From contig JBEKPZ010000109.1 in the NCBI GenBank assembly GCA_049520215.1, positions 1-23,458 of the forward strand: 23,458 nucleotides of DNA, read 5' to 3'. The notes under the pieces are model-generated. The model ran no database searches and had not been told where the DNA came from. It saw only the letters and a program-made list of their open reading frames with translations. Position 1 is the stretch's first letter, and every line of letters starts with the position of its first letter. The stretch comes from Bog-159 sp049520215. Its GTDB lineage: Bacteria > Acidobacteriota > Terriglobia > Bryobacterales > Bryobacteraceae. A program made the position numbers and the translations under genes. This document shows, piece after piece, positions 15,401 to 23,457 of this stretch.

Positions 15401-16652
15401 CGAAATCCTGCGCGGCTGGTTCGAAACCGGAGGACCCTATCGCGCCTCCGAACTTTCCGCACGCCTGGCCCTACCGCCCGCCCTGGTCGATTCCGCGCTG
15501 GCGCAGCTTGAAGCCGAAGGCCAAATCCTGCGCGGCCGCTTCACGCCAGGCGCACCAGCCGATGAGCCCGAGTGGTGCCATCGCCGCCTGCTGGCGCGCA
15601 TCCACCGCCTCACCATCGGCCGCCTGCGCCGCGAAATCGAGCCCGTGACCACGGCCGATTTCGTGCGCTTCCTGCACCGCTGGCAGCACCTCGCGGCCGG
15701 CGCACAACTGCACGGCGCGGACGGCGTGCTGCACGTCGTCCGGCAGCTTCAAGGCTACGAAATCTCCGCCGCGGCGTGGGAAGCCGAAATCCTGCCCAGC
15801 CGCGTGGCGCATTACAGCCCCGAGTTTCTGGACCAGCTTTGCCTCTCCGGCGAAGTGATGTGGGGCCGTCTCTCGCCGCATCCCGCGTTCGATAACGACG
15901 ACACCGGCCGCACCCATCGGGTGCGTCCCACGCGCGTCGCGCCGCTGACCCTGTTCCTGCGCGAAGACGCGGAGTGGCTGCTCTCCGGCCCCCAGCCCGC
16001 GTCCGACGCCTCGCTCTCGCATCCGGCGCGCGAAGTGCTGGCCGAGTTGCACCAGCGTGGTGCATCGTTCTTCCCCGAACTGGCGCGCGCCACAGGCCGC
16101 CTCGCGAGCGAAGTGGAAGATGCGCTCTGGGAACTGGTGGCCGCGGGCCTGGTCACCGCGGATGGCTTCGAAAACCTGCGCGCGCTCGTCGACCCCAAAC
16201 GCCGCCGTGGCGAAGGACGCGGCCGCCTGGCGCGTCCCCGGCACGCCGCCGGACGTTGGGCCCTGCTGCGCCGCGCCGCCGCCTCGCCAGGCGAGATCTC
16301 CCCTGCGTCTTTCGCCCGCCAGTTGTTGCAGCGCTGGGGCGTGGTCTTCCGTGATCTGGCGGTCCGCGAGACTCTGGCGCCTCCCTGGCGCGACCTGCTG
16401 GTGGAACTGCGTCGCATGGAAGCGCGCGGCGAAATCCGCGGCGGCCGCTTTGCCGGCGCATTCCTAGGCGAGCAGTTCGCTCTGCCCGAAGCGCTCGACC
16501 TGCTCCGCGCCGTGCGTCGCGCCGGCGAATCCGGCGATCTCCCCGAAGCCTCACCCTCAGATCCGCTGCACCTCGCCGGCATCCTGTTGCCTGGCCCGCG
16601 CCGCCCCGCGGAACAAGCGGTAAGCCTGGCGGCGGCGCTGTCTCAGGTCTGA
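12456..16652 (+). CDS. lhr: Lhr-family ATP-dependent DNA helicase
   Basis: A 1398-residue SF2 helicase of the Lhr family, a single-stranded DNA translocase involved in DNA repair and recombination. Walker A is APTGSGKT (43-50), motif II is DEIH (168-171) in IIVDEIHAVADDKRGSHLAL, and the RecA2 part has LVFVNTRRLSERVAHQL, HHGSLSR, ATASLELGIDIG and motif VI QRIGRSGH (about 356-363). A winged-helix and Lhr-core region follows, then a long C-terminal extension as in full-length bacterial Lhr (E. coli about 1540 residues) rather than the short Lhr-core form. An insertion of three near-identical 9-residue units (FSQAEACAT type, about 917-943) comes from a palindromic DNA repeat. The start GTG 12456 has no clear ribosome-binding site; a TAAAAT box lies 8 bp upstream, hinting at a leaderless message. 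Confidence 0.95.
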   Translation: MFPLADFDPLVRDWFAQRFAAATEPQVLGWPEIRAGHDILISAPTGSGKTLAAFLLCLDRLVRAARLGPLPNQTEVVYVSPLKALSNDIHINLEVPLSEIAAAAAAQGIPLAPIRAAVRTGDTPAWERQRMGKERPHVLVTTPESLYILLTAEKPRDMLRTTRTIIVDEIHAVADDKRGSHLALTLARLDTLVAAAGGPKPQRIGLSATVKPIEEVARFLSEGAHIVNVGHRRDMELAVEVPKDELGPVASNEMWAEVYDRVADLIRAHRTTLVFVNTRRLSERVAHQLQARLGEQAVLPHHGSLSRRLRLEAEARLKGGELRAVVATASLELGIDIGTVDLVCQIGSPRSIAVALQRIGRSGHWVGARPHGRLFATTRDELIECGAVVRAIRAGVLDRTEIPEAPLDILAQQIVAACACEEWTEDALYALARATYSYRALDRRDFDDIVAMLSDGIVTARGRAGAYLHRDQVNHILRGRRGARLAAITSGGAIPDNANYLVVAEPEGATVGTVDEDFAVESMSGDVFLLGTASWRIRRIENGRVRVEDAHGAAPSIPFWNGEAPGRTAELSAEVSRLRADILAAPQTDWLFREAGLDRLGAEQAIAYVQSGARALGALPASAHVVAERFFDEGGGMQFVLHAPFGARVNRAWGLALRKRFCRTFNFELQAAATDNGIVLSLGEQHSFPLDIVFEFLRPETVEDVLTQALLDAPMFTARWRWNASRALAILRFSHGARVPAPIQRMRSDDLLAATFPDQAACFENLSGPPRIPDHPLVRETIRNCLHEAMDLSGLIAVLEGIRSGAIRTSAIDTPEATPFSHEILNANPYAFLDDAPLEERRARAVELRRTVRTDFVEGAGALDPDAIVQVAAEAWPLVRDPDELHEALLTLITVPPVPEWEPFFAALADAGRAATLSQAEACAPFSQAEACATFSPAEAYATFWAPAERTQIALAVHPEATLTPPIHFAGSRPETEEACAAEILRGWFETGGPYRASELSARLALPPALVDSALAQLEAEGQILRGRFTPGAPADEPEWCHRRLLARIHRLTIGRLRREIEPVTTADFVRFLHRWQHLAAGAQLHGADGVLHVVRQLQGYEISAAAWEAEILPSRVAHYSPEFLDQLCLSGEVMWGRLSPHPAFDNDDTGRTHRVRPTRVAPLTLFLREDAEWLLSGPQPASDASLSHPAREVLAELHQRGASFFPELARATGRLASEVEDALWELVAAGLVTADGFENLRALVDPKRRRGEGRGRLARPRHAAGRWALLRRAAASPGEISPASFARQLLQRWGVVFRDLAVRETLAPPWRDLLVELRRMEARGEIRGGRFAGAFLGEQFALPEALDLLRAVRRAGESGDLPEASPSDPLHLAGILLPGPRRPAEQAVSLAAALSQV
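15204..15284 (+). repeat. Three tandem 27-bp palindromic repeats inside lhr
   Basis: Units at 15204-15230, 15231-15257 and 15258-15284. The first two contain the perfect palindrome CACAGGCTGAAGCCTGTG (15208-15225 and 15235-15252, with a two-base centre); the third is degenerate. At 27 bp each the repeats keep the frame and encode SQAEACAPF, SQAEACATF and SPAEAYATF. Confidence 0.92.
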
Positions 16653-16664
16653 TAGCATAACCAA

Positions 16665-19070
16665 ATGCGCTGGTGGTCCCGGCCGTCAAGACCCTTTCTG
16701 ACCGTGCTGGCGCTGGTTTTCGCGGCGTCCCTGCTCGTATATACGACGCTCTGGTTTGTGGTTGTGAGTCCAGAGCCCAAGGTGCAACTCGGCTATGACG
16801 CTACCTACCTGCCGCTGGAACACGCGCAGTTAATCACCGCCATCTATAAAGATAGCCCCGCCGAGAAGACCGGCCTCAGGCCCGGCGACCGCATCGTGGC
16901 GCTCGATGGACAGCCGCTCACCGACGAGTCGTTTCAGAACAGGGTCTGGTTGATGCATCAGCCCGGCGACCAGATCCGGCTCACCATCGCGCGGCCCGGC
17001 ACGCAAAGCCTCCTCTTACTGGCGGCGACTTTCCGCCAAACTCCCTCATCGGCGAGCGGTTTCCTCGGCCGGCAATTGTCAAACTGGTTTCCCGCGCCCT
17101 TCGTGCTAGTGGGCCTTACGGTTCTTTTCCTGCGGCTGGAGGATCCCAACGCGTGGCTGCTGGTTCTGGTCTTCGGTGGCCTGATCGCGACCCGGAACTT
17201 GCCGCCTGCCAGTCCGCAGCCGGCCTGGTGGCCTTTCGCCATGGCTTACCAGGGGCTCTTACTCGCGCTGCTAGGCCCGCTCTTTTATTGGTTCTTTGCC
17301 GTGTTTCCGGCGCGCTCGCCCATGGACCGGCGCCTGCCTTGGCTGAAGTGGAGTTCCTTGCCGATTGCCTTTGCCCTGGCATTGGGTAGCATCCGCACCG
17401 GCGCGCTACGCGTTCCGCCTCCGTTGCACCAACGCGTGGGAGACCTTGCATCCGCCAGAATCGCCGTGATGATCGCCCTCGCCTATCTGATGCTTGGCCT
17501 GGTCTCGTTCGGCTCGAATTTCTTCATCGCGCGCGACCCTGAAACCCGCCGCAAGATCCGCGTGATGTTCTGGGGCACGGTGGTGAGCTTCAGTCCCATC
17601 CTGGTGGACGTCCTGGTTCAGAACCTCACGGGTTGGCAAGACCCGCCGTGGCTGCGTGCGATTCGCACCCTGCTCCTGTTTGTTTTCCCGCTGTCTTTTG
17701 CATACGCAGTGGCCGTGCACCGCGTGCTCGAAATCCCCGTCCTGTTGCGGCGCAGCGCCCGCTACCTGCTGGTGCAGCGTGGATTCACGTTTCTCCTATC
17801 GTTGGTCAGCATCGGTCTGACGCTGCTGTTCGCCATGTCCTTCGCGCGTTACCTGCAGCCTATCGTCGAGATCGCTCAGCCGGCCGGCATCGCGCTGGGC
17901 GCAGTCTTTGGGACCGCGCTGCTGTGGAGCGGCACGCAGGTGCACAAGCGCGTTAGCGGCCAGATCGATCACGCCTTCTTCCGCAGCGCCTACGATGCCC
18001 GCATGATCCTGGAAGATCTGGCTGAAAAAACGCGCACCGCCACCAACCGCACGGAACTCGCGAGCCTGCTGGAGCGGCATCTCACCGAGGCCTTGCACCC
18101 CAGCTTTGTGACCGTAGATTTACAGCCCGGCGAGGCGCCGCTTCGAGAGCAGCCTGAGTTCTTGGTTGTTATTCTGGGCCGCGACGGCCGAAAGCTGGGC
18201 GCGCTGATGCTGGGCCCGCGCCTGTCGGAGGAGCCTTATTCGGGCGAAGACGAGCGCCTCCTGGCGTCCGTCGCCAGCCAGGCGGCCGTCGCGCTGGAGA
18301 ACATGCGTCTCGGCGAAGAGATCGCCGCGCGCATCGAAACCGAACGCCGCACCGCGCGCGAAATGGAGATCGCGCGCGAAGTGCAAAGCCGCCTGTTGCC
18401 GCAGTCACCGCCTGTACTTAAGACTCTGGAGATCGCCGCGTGCTGCATTCAGGCGCGCGCCGTGGGCGGCGATTACTACGACTTCCTCAATCTTGGGCCG
18501 GACCGCGTGGGCCTGGTACTGGCCGATGTTTCCGGCAAGGGCGTGCACGCCGCGCTGCTGGTGGCCAACCTGGAGGCGTATCTGCGCAGCCAGTGCTCCA
18601 TGGCCCCGCTTGAACCGGTGCGCATGCTGGAACAGGTCAACCAATTGCTGTATGCCTCCACGGCGCCGCAGCACTACGCCACATTATTCTTCGCCATCTA
18701 CGATGACACTACGCGCGAGCTTCTCTACGTGAACTGCGGCCACAATCCGCCCATCTGGCTGCGTCCGGATGGCAGCGTGACGCGGCTGGAGGCGACCGCC
18801 ACAGTGATCGGAGCATTCGAGCGATGGCAAGGCTCGGCCTGCCGCGCACAGCTCAATCCGGGCGATCTGCTGGTGGTGTACAGCGACGGCGTTACCGAAG
18901 CCAACCGCGGTGAGGAGGAATTCGGCGAGACCCGGCTGATCGACGAACTCCGGAAGAACCGCAGCCGCACCGCTTCGGAAATCGTGCCCGCCATCCTGGC
19001 CAGCGTGCAGCAATTCAGCACCGGCGACCAGTACGACGATTTCACGCTGCTGGCCGCCCGCGCCCACTAA
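16665..19070 (+). CDS. PDZ-membrane-SpoIIE-type PP2C phosphatase
   Basis: An 801-residue membrane signalling protein. TM1 lies at about 10-34. A PDZ-like domain follows at about 45-120 (LITAIYKDSPAEKTGLRPGD, RIVALDGQPL). About eight further hydrophobic segments run to about 430. A GAF-like region spans about 445-555 (LASLLERHLTEALHPSFV... SGEDERLLASVASQAAVALE), then a short coiled coil. The SpoIIE/RsbU PP2C domain covers about 580-801, with metal-binding motifs GGDYYDF (about 600), LADVSGKGVHAALL, NCGHNPP, VYSDGVTEA (about 738) and a DDFTLL end. Such proteins dephosphorylate anti-sigma-antagonist proteins in partner-switching control of sigma factors. No anti-sigma or antagonist gene is adjacent, so the target is unknown. 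The gene starts 12 bp after lhr and may be read through from it. Confidence 0.92.
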   Translation: MRWWSRPSRPFLTVLALVFAASLLVYTTLWFVVVSPEPKVQLGYDATYLPLEHAQLITAIYKDSPAEKTGLRPGDRIVALDGQPLTDESFQNRVWLMHQPGDQIRLTIARPGTQSLLLLAATFRQTPSSASGFLGRQLSNWFPAPFVLVGLTVLFLRLEDPNAWLLVLVFGGLIATRNLPPASPQPAWWPFAMAYQGLLLALLGPLFYWFFAVFPARSPMDRRLPWLKWSSLPIAFALALGSIRTGALRVPPPLHQRVGDLASARIAVMIALAYLMLGLVSFGSNFFIARDPETRRKIRVMFWGTVVSFSPILVDVLVQNLTGWQDPPWLRAIRTLLLFVFPLSFAYAVAVHRVLEIPVLLRRSARYLLVQRGFTFLLSLVSIGLTLLFAMSFARYLQPIVEIAQPAGIALGAVFGTALLWSGTQVHKRVSGQIDHAFFRSAYDARMILEDLAEKTRTATNRTELASLLERHLTEALHPSFVTVDLQPGEAPLREQPEFLVVILGRDGRKLGALMLGPRLSEEPYSGEDERLLASVASQAAVALENMRLGEEIAARIETERRTAREMEIAREVQSRLLPQSPPVLKTLEIAACCIQARAVGGDYYDFLNLGPDRVGLVLADVSGKGVHAALLVANLEAYLRSQCSMAPLEPVRMLEQVNQLLYASTAPQHYATLFFAIYDDTTRELLYVNCGHNPPIWLRPDGSVTRLEATATVIGAFERWQGSACRAQLNPGDLLVVYSDGVTEANRGEEEFGETRLIDELRKNRSRTASEIVPAILASVQQFSTGDQYDDFTLLAARAH

Positions 19071-19112
19071 CCACCAGCCACCAGCCAACCAGCCACGGCG
19101 CGCCTCGCGCGC

Positions 19113-19847
19113 CTACATATACATGCCGCCATTGACGTTCAGCACGTGCCCAGTGATATACCCCGCCTCGTCGCTGGCCAGAAAACGCACCGCGGCCGCG
19201 ATCTCCTCGGGCCGCCCCAGTCGCCGCAGCGGCACTTGCGCCAGCAACTTCTCCTTCAACTCGTCCGTCAGCACCGCCGTCATATCGGTGTCAATGAAAC
19301 CCGGCGCAATGGCGTTTACCGTAATCTCGCGTGCCGCCATCTCCTGCGCCAGAGCCTTGGTCAGGCCGATCAGCCCCGCCTTCGACGTCACGTAATTCGC
19401 CTGACCCGCGTTGCCGCTCTCGCCCACTACCGAGGCGATATTGATGATGCGCCCGTAGCGCTGCTTCATCATGGTGGGCAGCACCTGCTGCGTGGCGAAG
19501 AACGCGCCGTGCAGATTGATCTGCAATACGCGGTCCCAATCCTCGCGCTTCATGCGTACCGCCAACCCGTCGCGCGTGATGCCCGCATTATTCACCAGCA
19601 CGTCGATGCGCCCGAACTTCTGCAACGCCGTGGCAAAGCATTCCTTGATGGAATCGTACGATTGCAGGTCCAGATTCACCGTCAGCGCTTGCCCGCTGCA
19701 AGCCCGGATCTTCTCCGCGACTTCTTCATTCTTCTCGATCTCCGGCGAGGCCACCACGATATCGTAACCGGCGCGGCAAAGTGTCAACGCGATCTCCCGG
19801 CCAATCCCCCGGCTGGCGCCCGTGACGAACGCCACTCGACTAAACAT
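19113..19847 (-). CDS. fabG: 3-oxoacyl-ACP reductase / short-chain dehydrogenase FabG
   Basis: A 244-residue classical short-chain dehydrogenase matching FabG, the NADPH-dependent reductase of fatty-acid elongation. It has the cofactor motif TGASRGIG (9-16), NNAG (86-89), Asn111, Ser139 in INIASVVG, the Tyr152/Lys156 pair in YVTSKAG, IAPGFIDTDMT, and the YITGHVLNVNGGMYM end that is characteristic of true FabG rather than random SDRs. A GGAGAG ribosome-binding site precedes the ATG. The gene is convergent with the phosphatase gene and divergent from the ubiD-family gene, with about 60 bp shared upstream. Since it stands apart from other fab genes, a role as a secondary SDR remains possible. 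Confidence 0.93.
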   Translation of the reverse strand: MFSRVAFVTGASRGIGREIALTLCRAGYDIVVASPEIEKNEEVAEKIRACSGQALTVNLDLQSYDSIKECFATALQKFGRIDVLVNNAGITRDGLAVRMKREDWDRVLQINLHGAFFATQQVLPTMMKQRYGRIINIASVVGESGNAGQANYVTSKAGLIGLTKALAQEMAAREITVNAIAPGFIDTDMTAVLTDELKEKLLAQVPLRRLGRPEEIAAAVRFLASDEAGYITGHVLNVNGGMYM

Positions 19848-19909
19848 AATCTCTCCTTGATGATTTCTTCGTGAACTTCAATCATAGTAGAAAGTGAGAC
19901 GCCCTCGTT

Positions 19910-21257
19910 ATGGCCTACGCCGATTTGCGTGAATTCATCGCCGCGCTGGAGAAGAACCAGGAGCTCAAGCGCATCCCCTTCGAAGTCGACCCCATCCTGG
20001 AAATCACCGAGTTCGCCGACCGCGCGGTAAAAGCCGGCGGTCCCGCGCTGCTGTTCGAAAAGCCCACCGGCTACAGCATTCCGGTGCTGATCAACAGCTA
20101 CGCCAGCATGCGCAAGATGCAGATCGCGCTGGAAGTGGACTCGGTCGAAACCGTGGCCCAGCGCATCTCCGAATACCTGGAAATGCGCATGCCCGAAGGC
20201 CTGATCGGCAAGCTGAAGATGTTGCCGAAGCTGGCCGAAATGGGATCGTTCTTTCCCAAGATCGTATCCAAAGGCCCGTGCCAGGAGGTAATCCGCGCGA
20301 CGGGCTATTCGCTCAACGACTATCCGGTGCTGAAGTGCTGGCCGGAGGATGGCGGCCGCTTCATCACCCTGCCGCTGTGCTTCTCGCGCAATCCCGACAC
20401 CGGCAAGCGCAACTGCGGCATGTACCGCATGCAGATCTTCGACGACCGCACCGCGGGCATGCACTGGCAGACGCACAAGCAGGGCGCCGAGCACTACCGC
20501 CGCATGGCCGCCTTCGGCCGTAAGCGCATGGACGTCGCCGTAGCCATCGGCGCGGACCCCGCCACCATGTTTTCCTCCATCCTGCCCCTGCCGCCGGACT
20601 TGGACGAAATGATGATCTCGGGCTTCCTGCGCGGCAGTCCCGTGGAGATGGTGAAGTGCCAGACCTGCGATCTGGAAGTCCCCGCACAGGCCGAGATCGT
20701 GCTCGAAGGCTACGTGGAATTGCAAGGATCCGATCTACGCCGCTACCATCGTGGGAGCGCCGCCCATGGAGGATTTCTACATGGGCAAAGCCATCGAGCG
20801 GATCTTCCTGCCGCTGATGCGCCTGCAACTGCCGGAGGTGCGCGACATCTGCATGCCGGCCGAGGGCATCTTCCATAACCTGATCCTGGTGGCGATTCGC
20901 AAGTCCTATCCGGGGCACGCGCGCAAAGTGATGTCCGCCATCTGGGGCCTGGGGCAGGCCATGTTCAGTAAGTGCATCGTGGTGGTGGATGAAGACGTGA
21001 ACGTCCAGGACGTGCGCGAAGTAACCTGGAAGGCGTTGAATAACATCGACCCGGAACGCGACATCCAGTTCACCATGGGACCTATCGACTCGCTGGACCA
21101 TTCCAGTCGGTTACCGAATTACGGCTCGAAGATGGGCGTGGATGCTACGCGTAAGTGGCCCGAGGAAGGCTTCACCCGCCCGTGGCCGGGCGTGATTCGC
21201 ATGTCAGAAGAAGTGAAGCGCCGCGTAGACGACCTGTGGCGCCGCGCCGGTTTGTAA
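19910..21257 (+). pseudogene. UbiD-family decarboxylase with internal deletion and frameshift
   Basis: The N-terminal part from ATG 19910 (MAYADLREFIAALEKNQELK) matches UbiD-type prenylated-FMN decarboxylases: RAVKAGGPALLFEK, NSYASMRKM, GYSLNDYPVLKCWPEDGGRF and GMYRMQIFDDRTAGMHWQ are all present. Around 20715-20725 the text jumps from EIVLEGYVE to KDPIYAATIVGAPPMEDFYM in the +1 frame, which continues normally to the stop at 21257. Family members have about 35-40 residues between these points, including the Glu-rich EGPFG-E/D-TGY motif holding the catalytic glutamates. Total coding length is about 449 codons against the usual 480-490. Translation from the start would end out of frame at 20878. 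This is either a real loss-of-function deletion or an assembly error. The gene was not given a symbol because UbiD relatives act on many substrates. Confidence 0.85.
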
Positions 21258-21265
21258 GTTGTGGG

Positions 21266-21300
21266 GCAGGCCCTCGGCCTGCGGCGGCCTCTCAGGCCGC
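21266..21300. terminator. Twin GC-rich hairpins downstream of the ubiD-like gene
   Basis: GCAGGCC-CTC-GGCCTGC (21266-21282) and GCGGCCT-CTC-AGGCCGC (21284-21300) are two perfect 7-bp stems, each with the same 3-nt loop. There is no T-tract, so it is either an intrinsic-like/Rho-assisted terminator or a REP-type repeat pair. Confidence 0.5.
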
Positions 21301-21308
21301 CCGGCCCG

Positions 21309-21344
21309 TAGCGCTTTGCATATACAATCTGATACGATAGCGCT
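21309..21344 (+). promoter_or_regulatory. Possible BrnTA operator/promoter region
   Basis: TAGCGCT occurs at 21309-21315 and again at 21338-21344, ending exactly at the brnT GTG. Between them lies an AT-rich stretch (CATATACAATCTGATACGAT) with -10-like hexamers. BrnA antitoxins repress their own promoters, so an operator here is plausible but unproven. Confidence 0.35.
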
Positions 21345-21608
21345 GTGGTCGTCTCCGGTTTTGAATGGGACGATGGCAACGTCTTCCACATCGAAAGGCA
21401 CAGCGTCACCCCGGAAGAGGTGGAGGAAGTCTTCGCCAGTGGCCACAAGGTCAGACGAACGCGCCAGAAACGATACATCGCGTTGGGCGAAACGCTGGAC
21501 GGGCGACTGGTTTTCGTCGTGTTTCAGCGCTTGACCGGTGGGCTTGTGAGAGTGATCACAGCCCGTGATATGGACGCAACTGAACGGCGGCTATTTCGCC
21601 GCAAGTAG
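21345..21608 (+). CDS. brnT: BrnT-type ribonuclease toxin
   Basis: An 87-residue BrnT-family toxin, a RelE-like ribosome-independent RNase in characterised members. It has FEWDDGNVFHIERHSVTPEE near the N-terminus (usual form FEWD-x-x-K-x-x-x-N-x-x-KHG-V), then VEEVFAS, RYIALGETLDGRLVFVVF and the C-terminal VRVITARDMDATERRLF, which is characteristic (R-x-ISAR-x-x-x-x-E-x-x-x-Y). The Lys/Asn of the N-terminal motif differ somewhat from the common form. The start is GTG 21345. The toxin precedes the antitoxin, the usual BrnTA order, with a 9-bp gap. Confidence 0.9.
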   Translation: MVVSGFEWDDGNVFHIERHSVTPEEVEEVFASGHKVRRTRQKRYIALGETLDGRLVFVVFQRLTGGLVRVITARDMDATERRLFRRK

Positions 21609-21617
21609 GTCGAGCAT

Positions 21618-21959
21618 ATGAAAAAGAAGCTTTCTCCCGCAAGATTGCCACTTCCTAACCTTCAATCCGACGAGGATGCCGCGGAATATTTCGAGAGCCA
21701 CTCCGTTGCCAACGTCTGGGATCTCTTACCCGAGGCACCTCAGGCTAAACCATCGCCCGCGTTGGCCAGGAAGATCCGCGACCGCCATGCCCGCGCAAAG
21801 TCTCCGATTTCACTTCGCCTGACGCCTGAACAGATAGCCGCTGCGAAGCATATCGCCGCTACGAAGTCGGTGGGCTACCAGACGCAACTCCGCATGTGGA
21901 TTGCCGAGGGGATCCGGCGCGAAGTCAAGGGCCCCTCTAGTCACCGTAAAGCTGGCTGA
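21618..21959 (+). CDS. brnA: BrnA/CopG-type antitoxin
   Basis: A 113-residue protein. The N-terminal half has the DEDAAEYFESHSVANVWDLL segment seen in BrnA/CopG antitoxins that bind BrnT. The C-terminal half (about 61-105) is the DNA-binding ribbon-helix-helix: SPISLRLTPEQIAAAKHIAA and VGYQTQLRMWIAEGIRRE. It lies 9 bp after brnT. Its last 23 bp overlap the 3' end of the convergent large gene, so transcripts from the two sides would be antisense there. The frame is intact and the pair looks functional. Confidence 0.87.
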   Translation: MKKKLSPARLPLPNLQSDEDAAEYFESHSVANVWDLLPEAPQAKPSPALARKIRDRHARAKSPISLRLTPEQIAAAKHIAATKSVGYQTQLRMWIAEGIRREVKGPSSHRKAG

Positions 21960-23457
21960 CGAACCACACGCTTAAGTCATATAGCTCGATGGCATCGTCC
22001 TCCGAGAGGTTCGGGCCGCGATGGCTGGCCGAGCGACGGAGTTCATTAAGCCTCCAGGCGCGTTTTGAATCCCAACTTTGGGAGAGAGCCGCGTTTCGTT
22101 TGAGCCACTCTTTCAGGTCGGGGTATGAAGGCACCGGTAACCGCACAGCGTCATCGATAACGTGGATCATTTCACCAAGGGTCAGCCCTGATCCTTTCAG
22201 GTATTTCAGAAACTTCTCTTGGCTCGAACTAGTCGACACTCTTTCCAGGACCACGTTACCTTTCTCCTGCCGAAAACGATCCAAAAGCCGCCTCAACTGG
22301 TCCTCGACAATACCGGCAATGGCACCGGCTGCCTGCGTGCGCAAGAGAGCTCGATTCCACGATGGGGTGCTGCTGCCCCAGAGTAAGAGGGCCGCACCAA
22401 CCCATTGCTTTCGGCTCTTTTCATCCAGGGACTGGAATGACGGCCAGTGCCTTGAGACGACGGACGTCATGAACTGCAGGTCTCCCGGGCTTGGTTCCGG
22501 GACGTTGTTTCCGCCCACCTCGCCGAGCATCAGGGCGATGGAACTCCGGGGATCCTCCCCGAACGATGGGTCGACCTCTTCTTCCTTACGAAGGCAGTCC
22601 AAGACCTTCTCGGTGGCGACGTCCAAAGGCGAGGAAAGGTACAGTCGGGCCAATTTCAGCCAAAGTCCCCGCGTCCCCGGAAATTCGTGGACGCACCTTT
22701 CCAACAGGCGGACAGCCCGTTCAACATCGCCGCCTTTCTCAGAGCATTCGGCGGCGTTTTGGTACAACTGAGACCGCATAAGCGCCTCTGCCTCGTCCGG
22801 TAATCCAGGCCATCCAAGGCCGACAGCGAGGAGGCGCTCAAACTGTTCCGCTGCCTTCCCGTACTCAGCGGAGATAAAGCAGCACTTGCCCCACGCTGCG
22901 CGATACGCACTGAGCAAGTCCGAGTCCTTCTGGAAGGCGGTATCCCACTCGTGAGCGGCATCGCAGAGGCGCGCGCGCTCCTCGGCGGAGTACTCCACTC
23001 GATCCACCAGATTCATTCCCCACCCCAGAAGTGCGACCGGACGCATCATGCTGAAAATATCGTCGGCGGGAACGAAAACATTGTCCAACCGCGGAAGCCA
23101 CCAACGCACCGAGTGTCCCTGGGATGCGCCCGATTCGTCCTCGTCTCTCGGAGCGACCACGGAGCAGACATACATCTGACCCTTGAGCGCCCGGCACTGC
23201 GATGCCGTGATCGCGCCCAGGGATTTCAGACGGTCATACAGCGCAGTTGCCTGATCCCACTGGTATGCCACGCTGGCGTTTGTAATCTCCCACCAAACGG
23301 CTCGTGGGTCCTGGAGCGCACCGGGGTCCTGAAGAAGGCCCACGAACCTCGCAAAGTGCGGCCAGACCTCCTCGCGGAACAGCCGCGGTGACTCCGGCGC
23401 AAGGAAACCGGCGAAGTGCGCGAGGCGGTACGGGAAGTTCAAGATGACAAAACGGAC
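21937..23457 (-). CDS. Large TPR-like protein with HEPN-like C-terminus, 5' end beyond the right edge
   Basis: At least 501 residues. The frame is open to the window edge, so the TTG at 23442 need not be the true start. The middle part is made of helix-pair repeats resembling TPRs (LLSAYRAAWGKCCFISAEYG with KAAEQFERLL; MRSQLYQNAAECSEKGGDVE with RAVRLLERCV; GLWLKLARLYLSSPLDVATE). The C-terminal 80 residues read YPDLKEWLKRNAALSQSW...RLNELRRSASHRGPNLSEDD with AIELYDLSVWFVSQL. The RRSASH (R-x4-H) followed by a helix recalls HEPN domains, which are often RNases in TA and defence systems. There is no signal peptide in the visible part. Its function is not known. It converges on and overlaps brnA by 23 bp. 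Confidence 0.78.
   Translation of the reverse strand, partial: VRFVILNFPYRLAHFAGFLAPESPRLFREEVWPHFARFVGLLQDPGALQDPRAVWWEITNASVAYQWDQATALYDRLKSLGAITASQCRALKGQMYVCSVVAPRDEDESGASQGHSVRWWLPRLDNVFVPADDIFSMMRPVALLGWGMNLVDRVEYSAEERARLCDAAHEWDTAFQKDSDLLSAYRAAWGKCCFISAEYGKAAEQFERLLAVGLGWPGLPDEAEALMRSQLYQNAAECSEKGGDVERAVRLLERCVHEFPGTRGLWLKLARLYLSSPLDVATEKVLDCLRKEEEVDPSFGEDPRSSIALMLGEVGGNNVPEPSPGDLQFMTSVVSRHWPSFQSLDEKSRKQWVGAALLLWGSSTPSWNRALLRTQAAGAIAGIVEDQLRRLLDRFRQEKGNVVLERVSTSSSQEKFLKYLKGSGLTLGEMIHVIDDAVRLPVPSYPDLKEWLKRNAALSQSWDSKRAWRLNELRRSASHRGPNLSEDDAIELYDLSVWFVSQLYGD

Noticed and set aside
19848..19909. Sigma70 promoter for the ubiD-like gene (TTGATG near 19857)
   Set aside because: No convincing -10 hexamer at 16-18 bp spacing.
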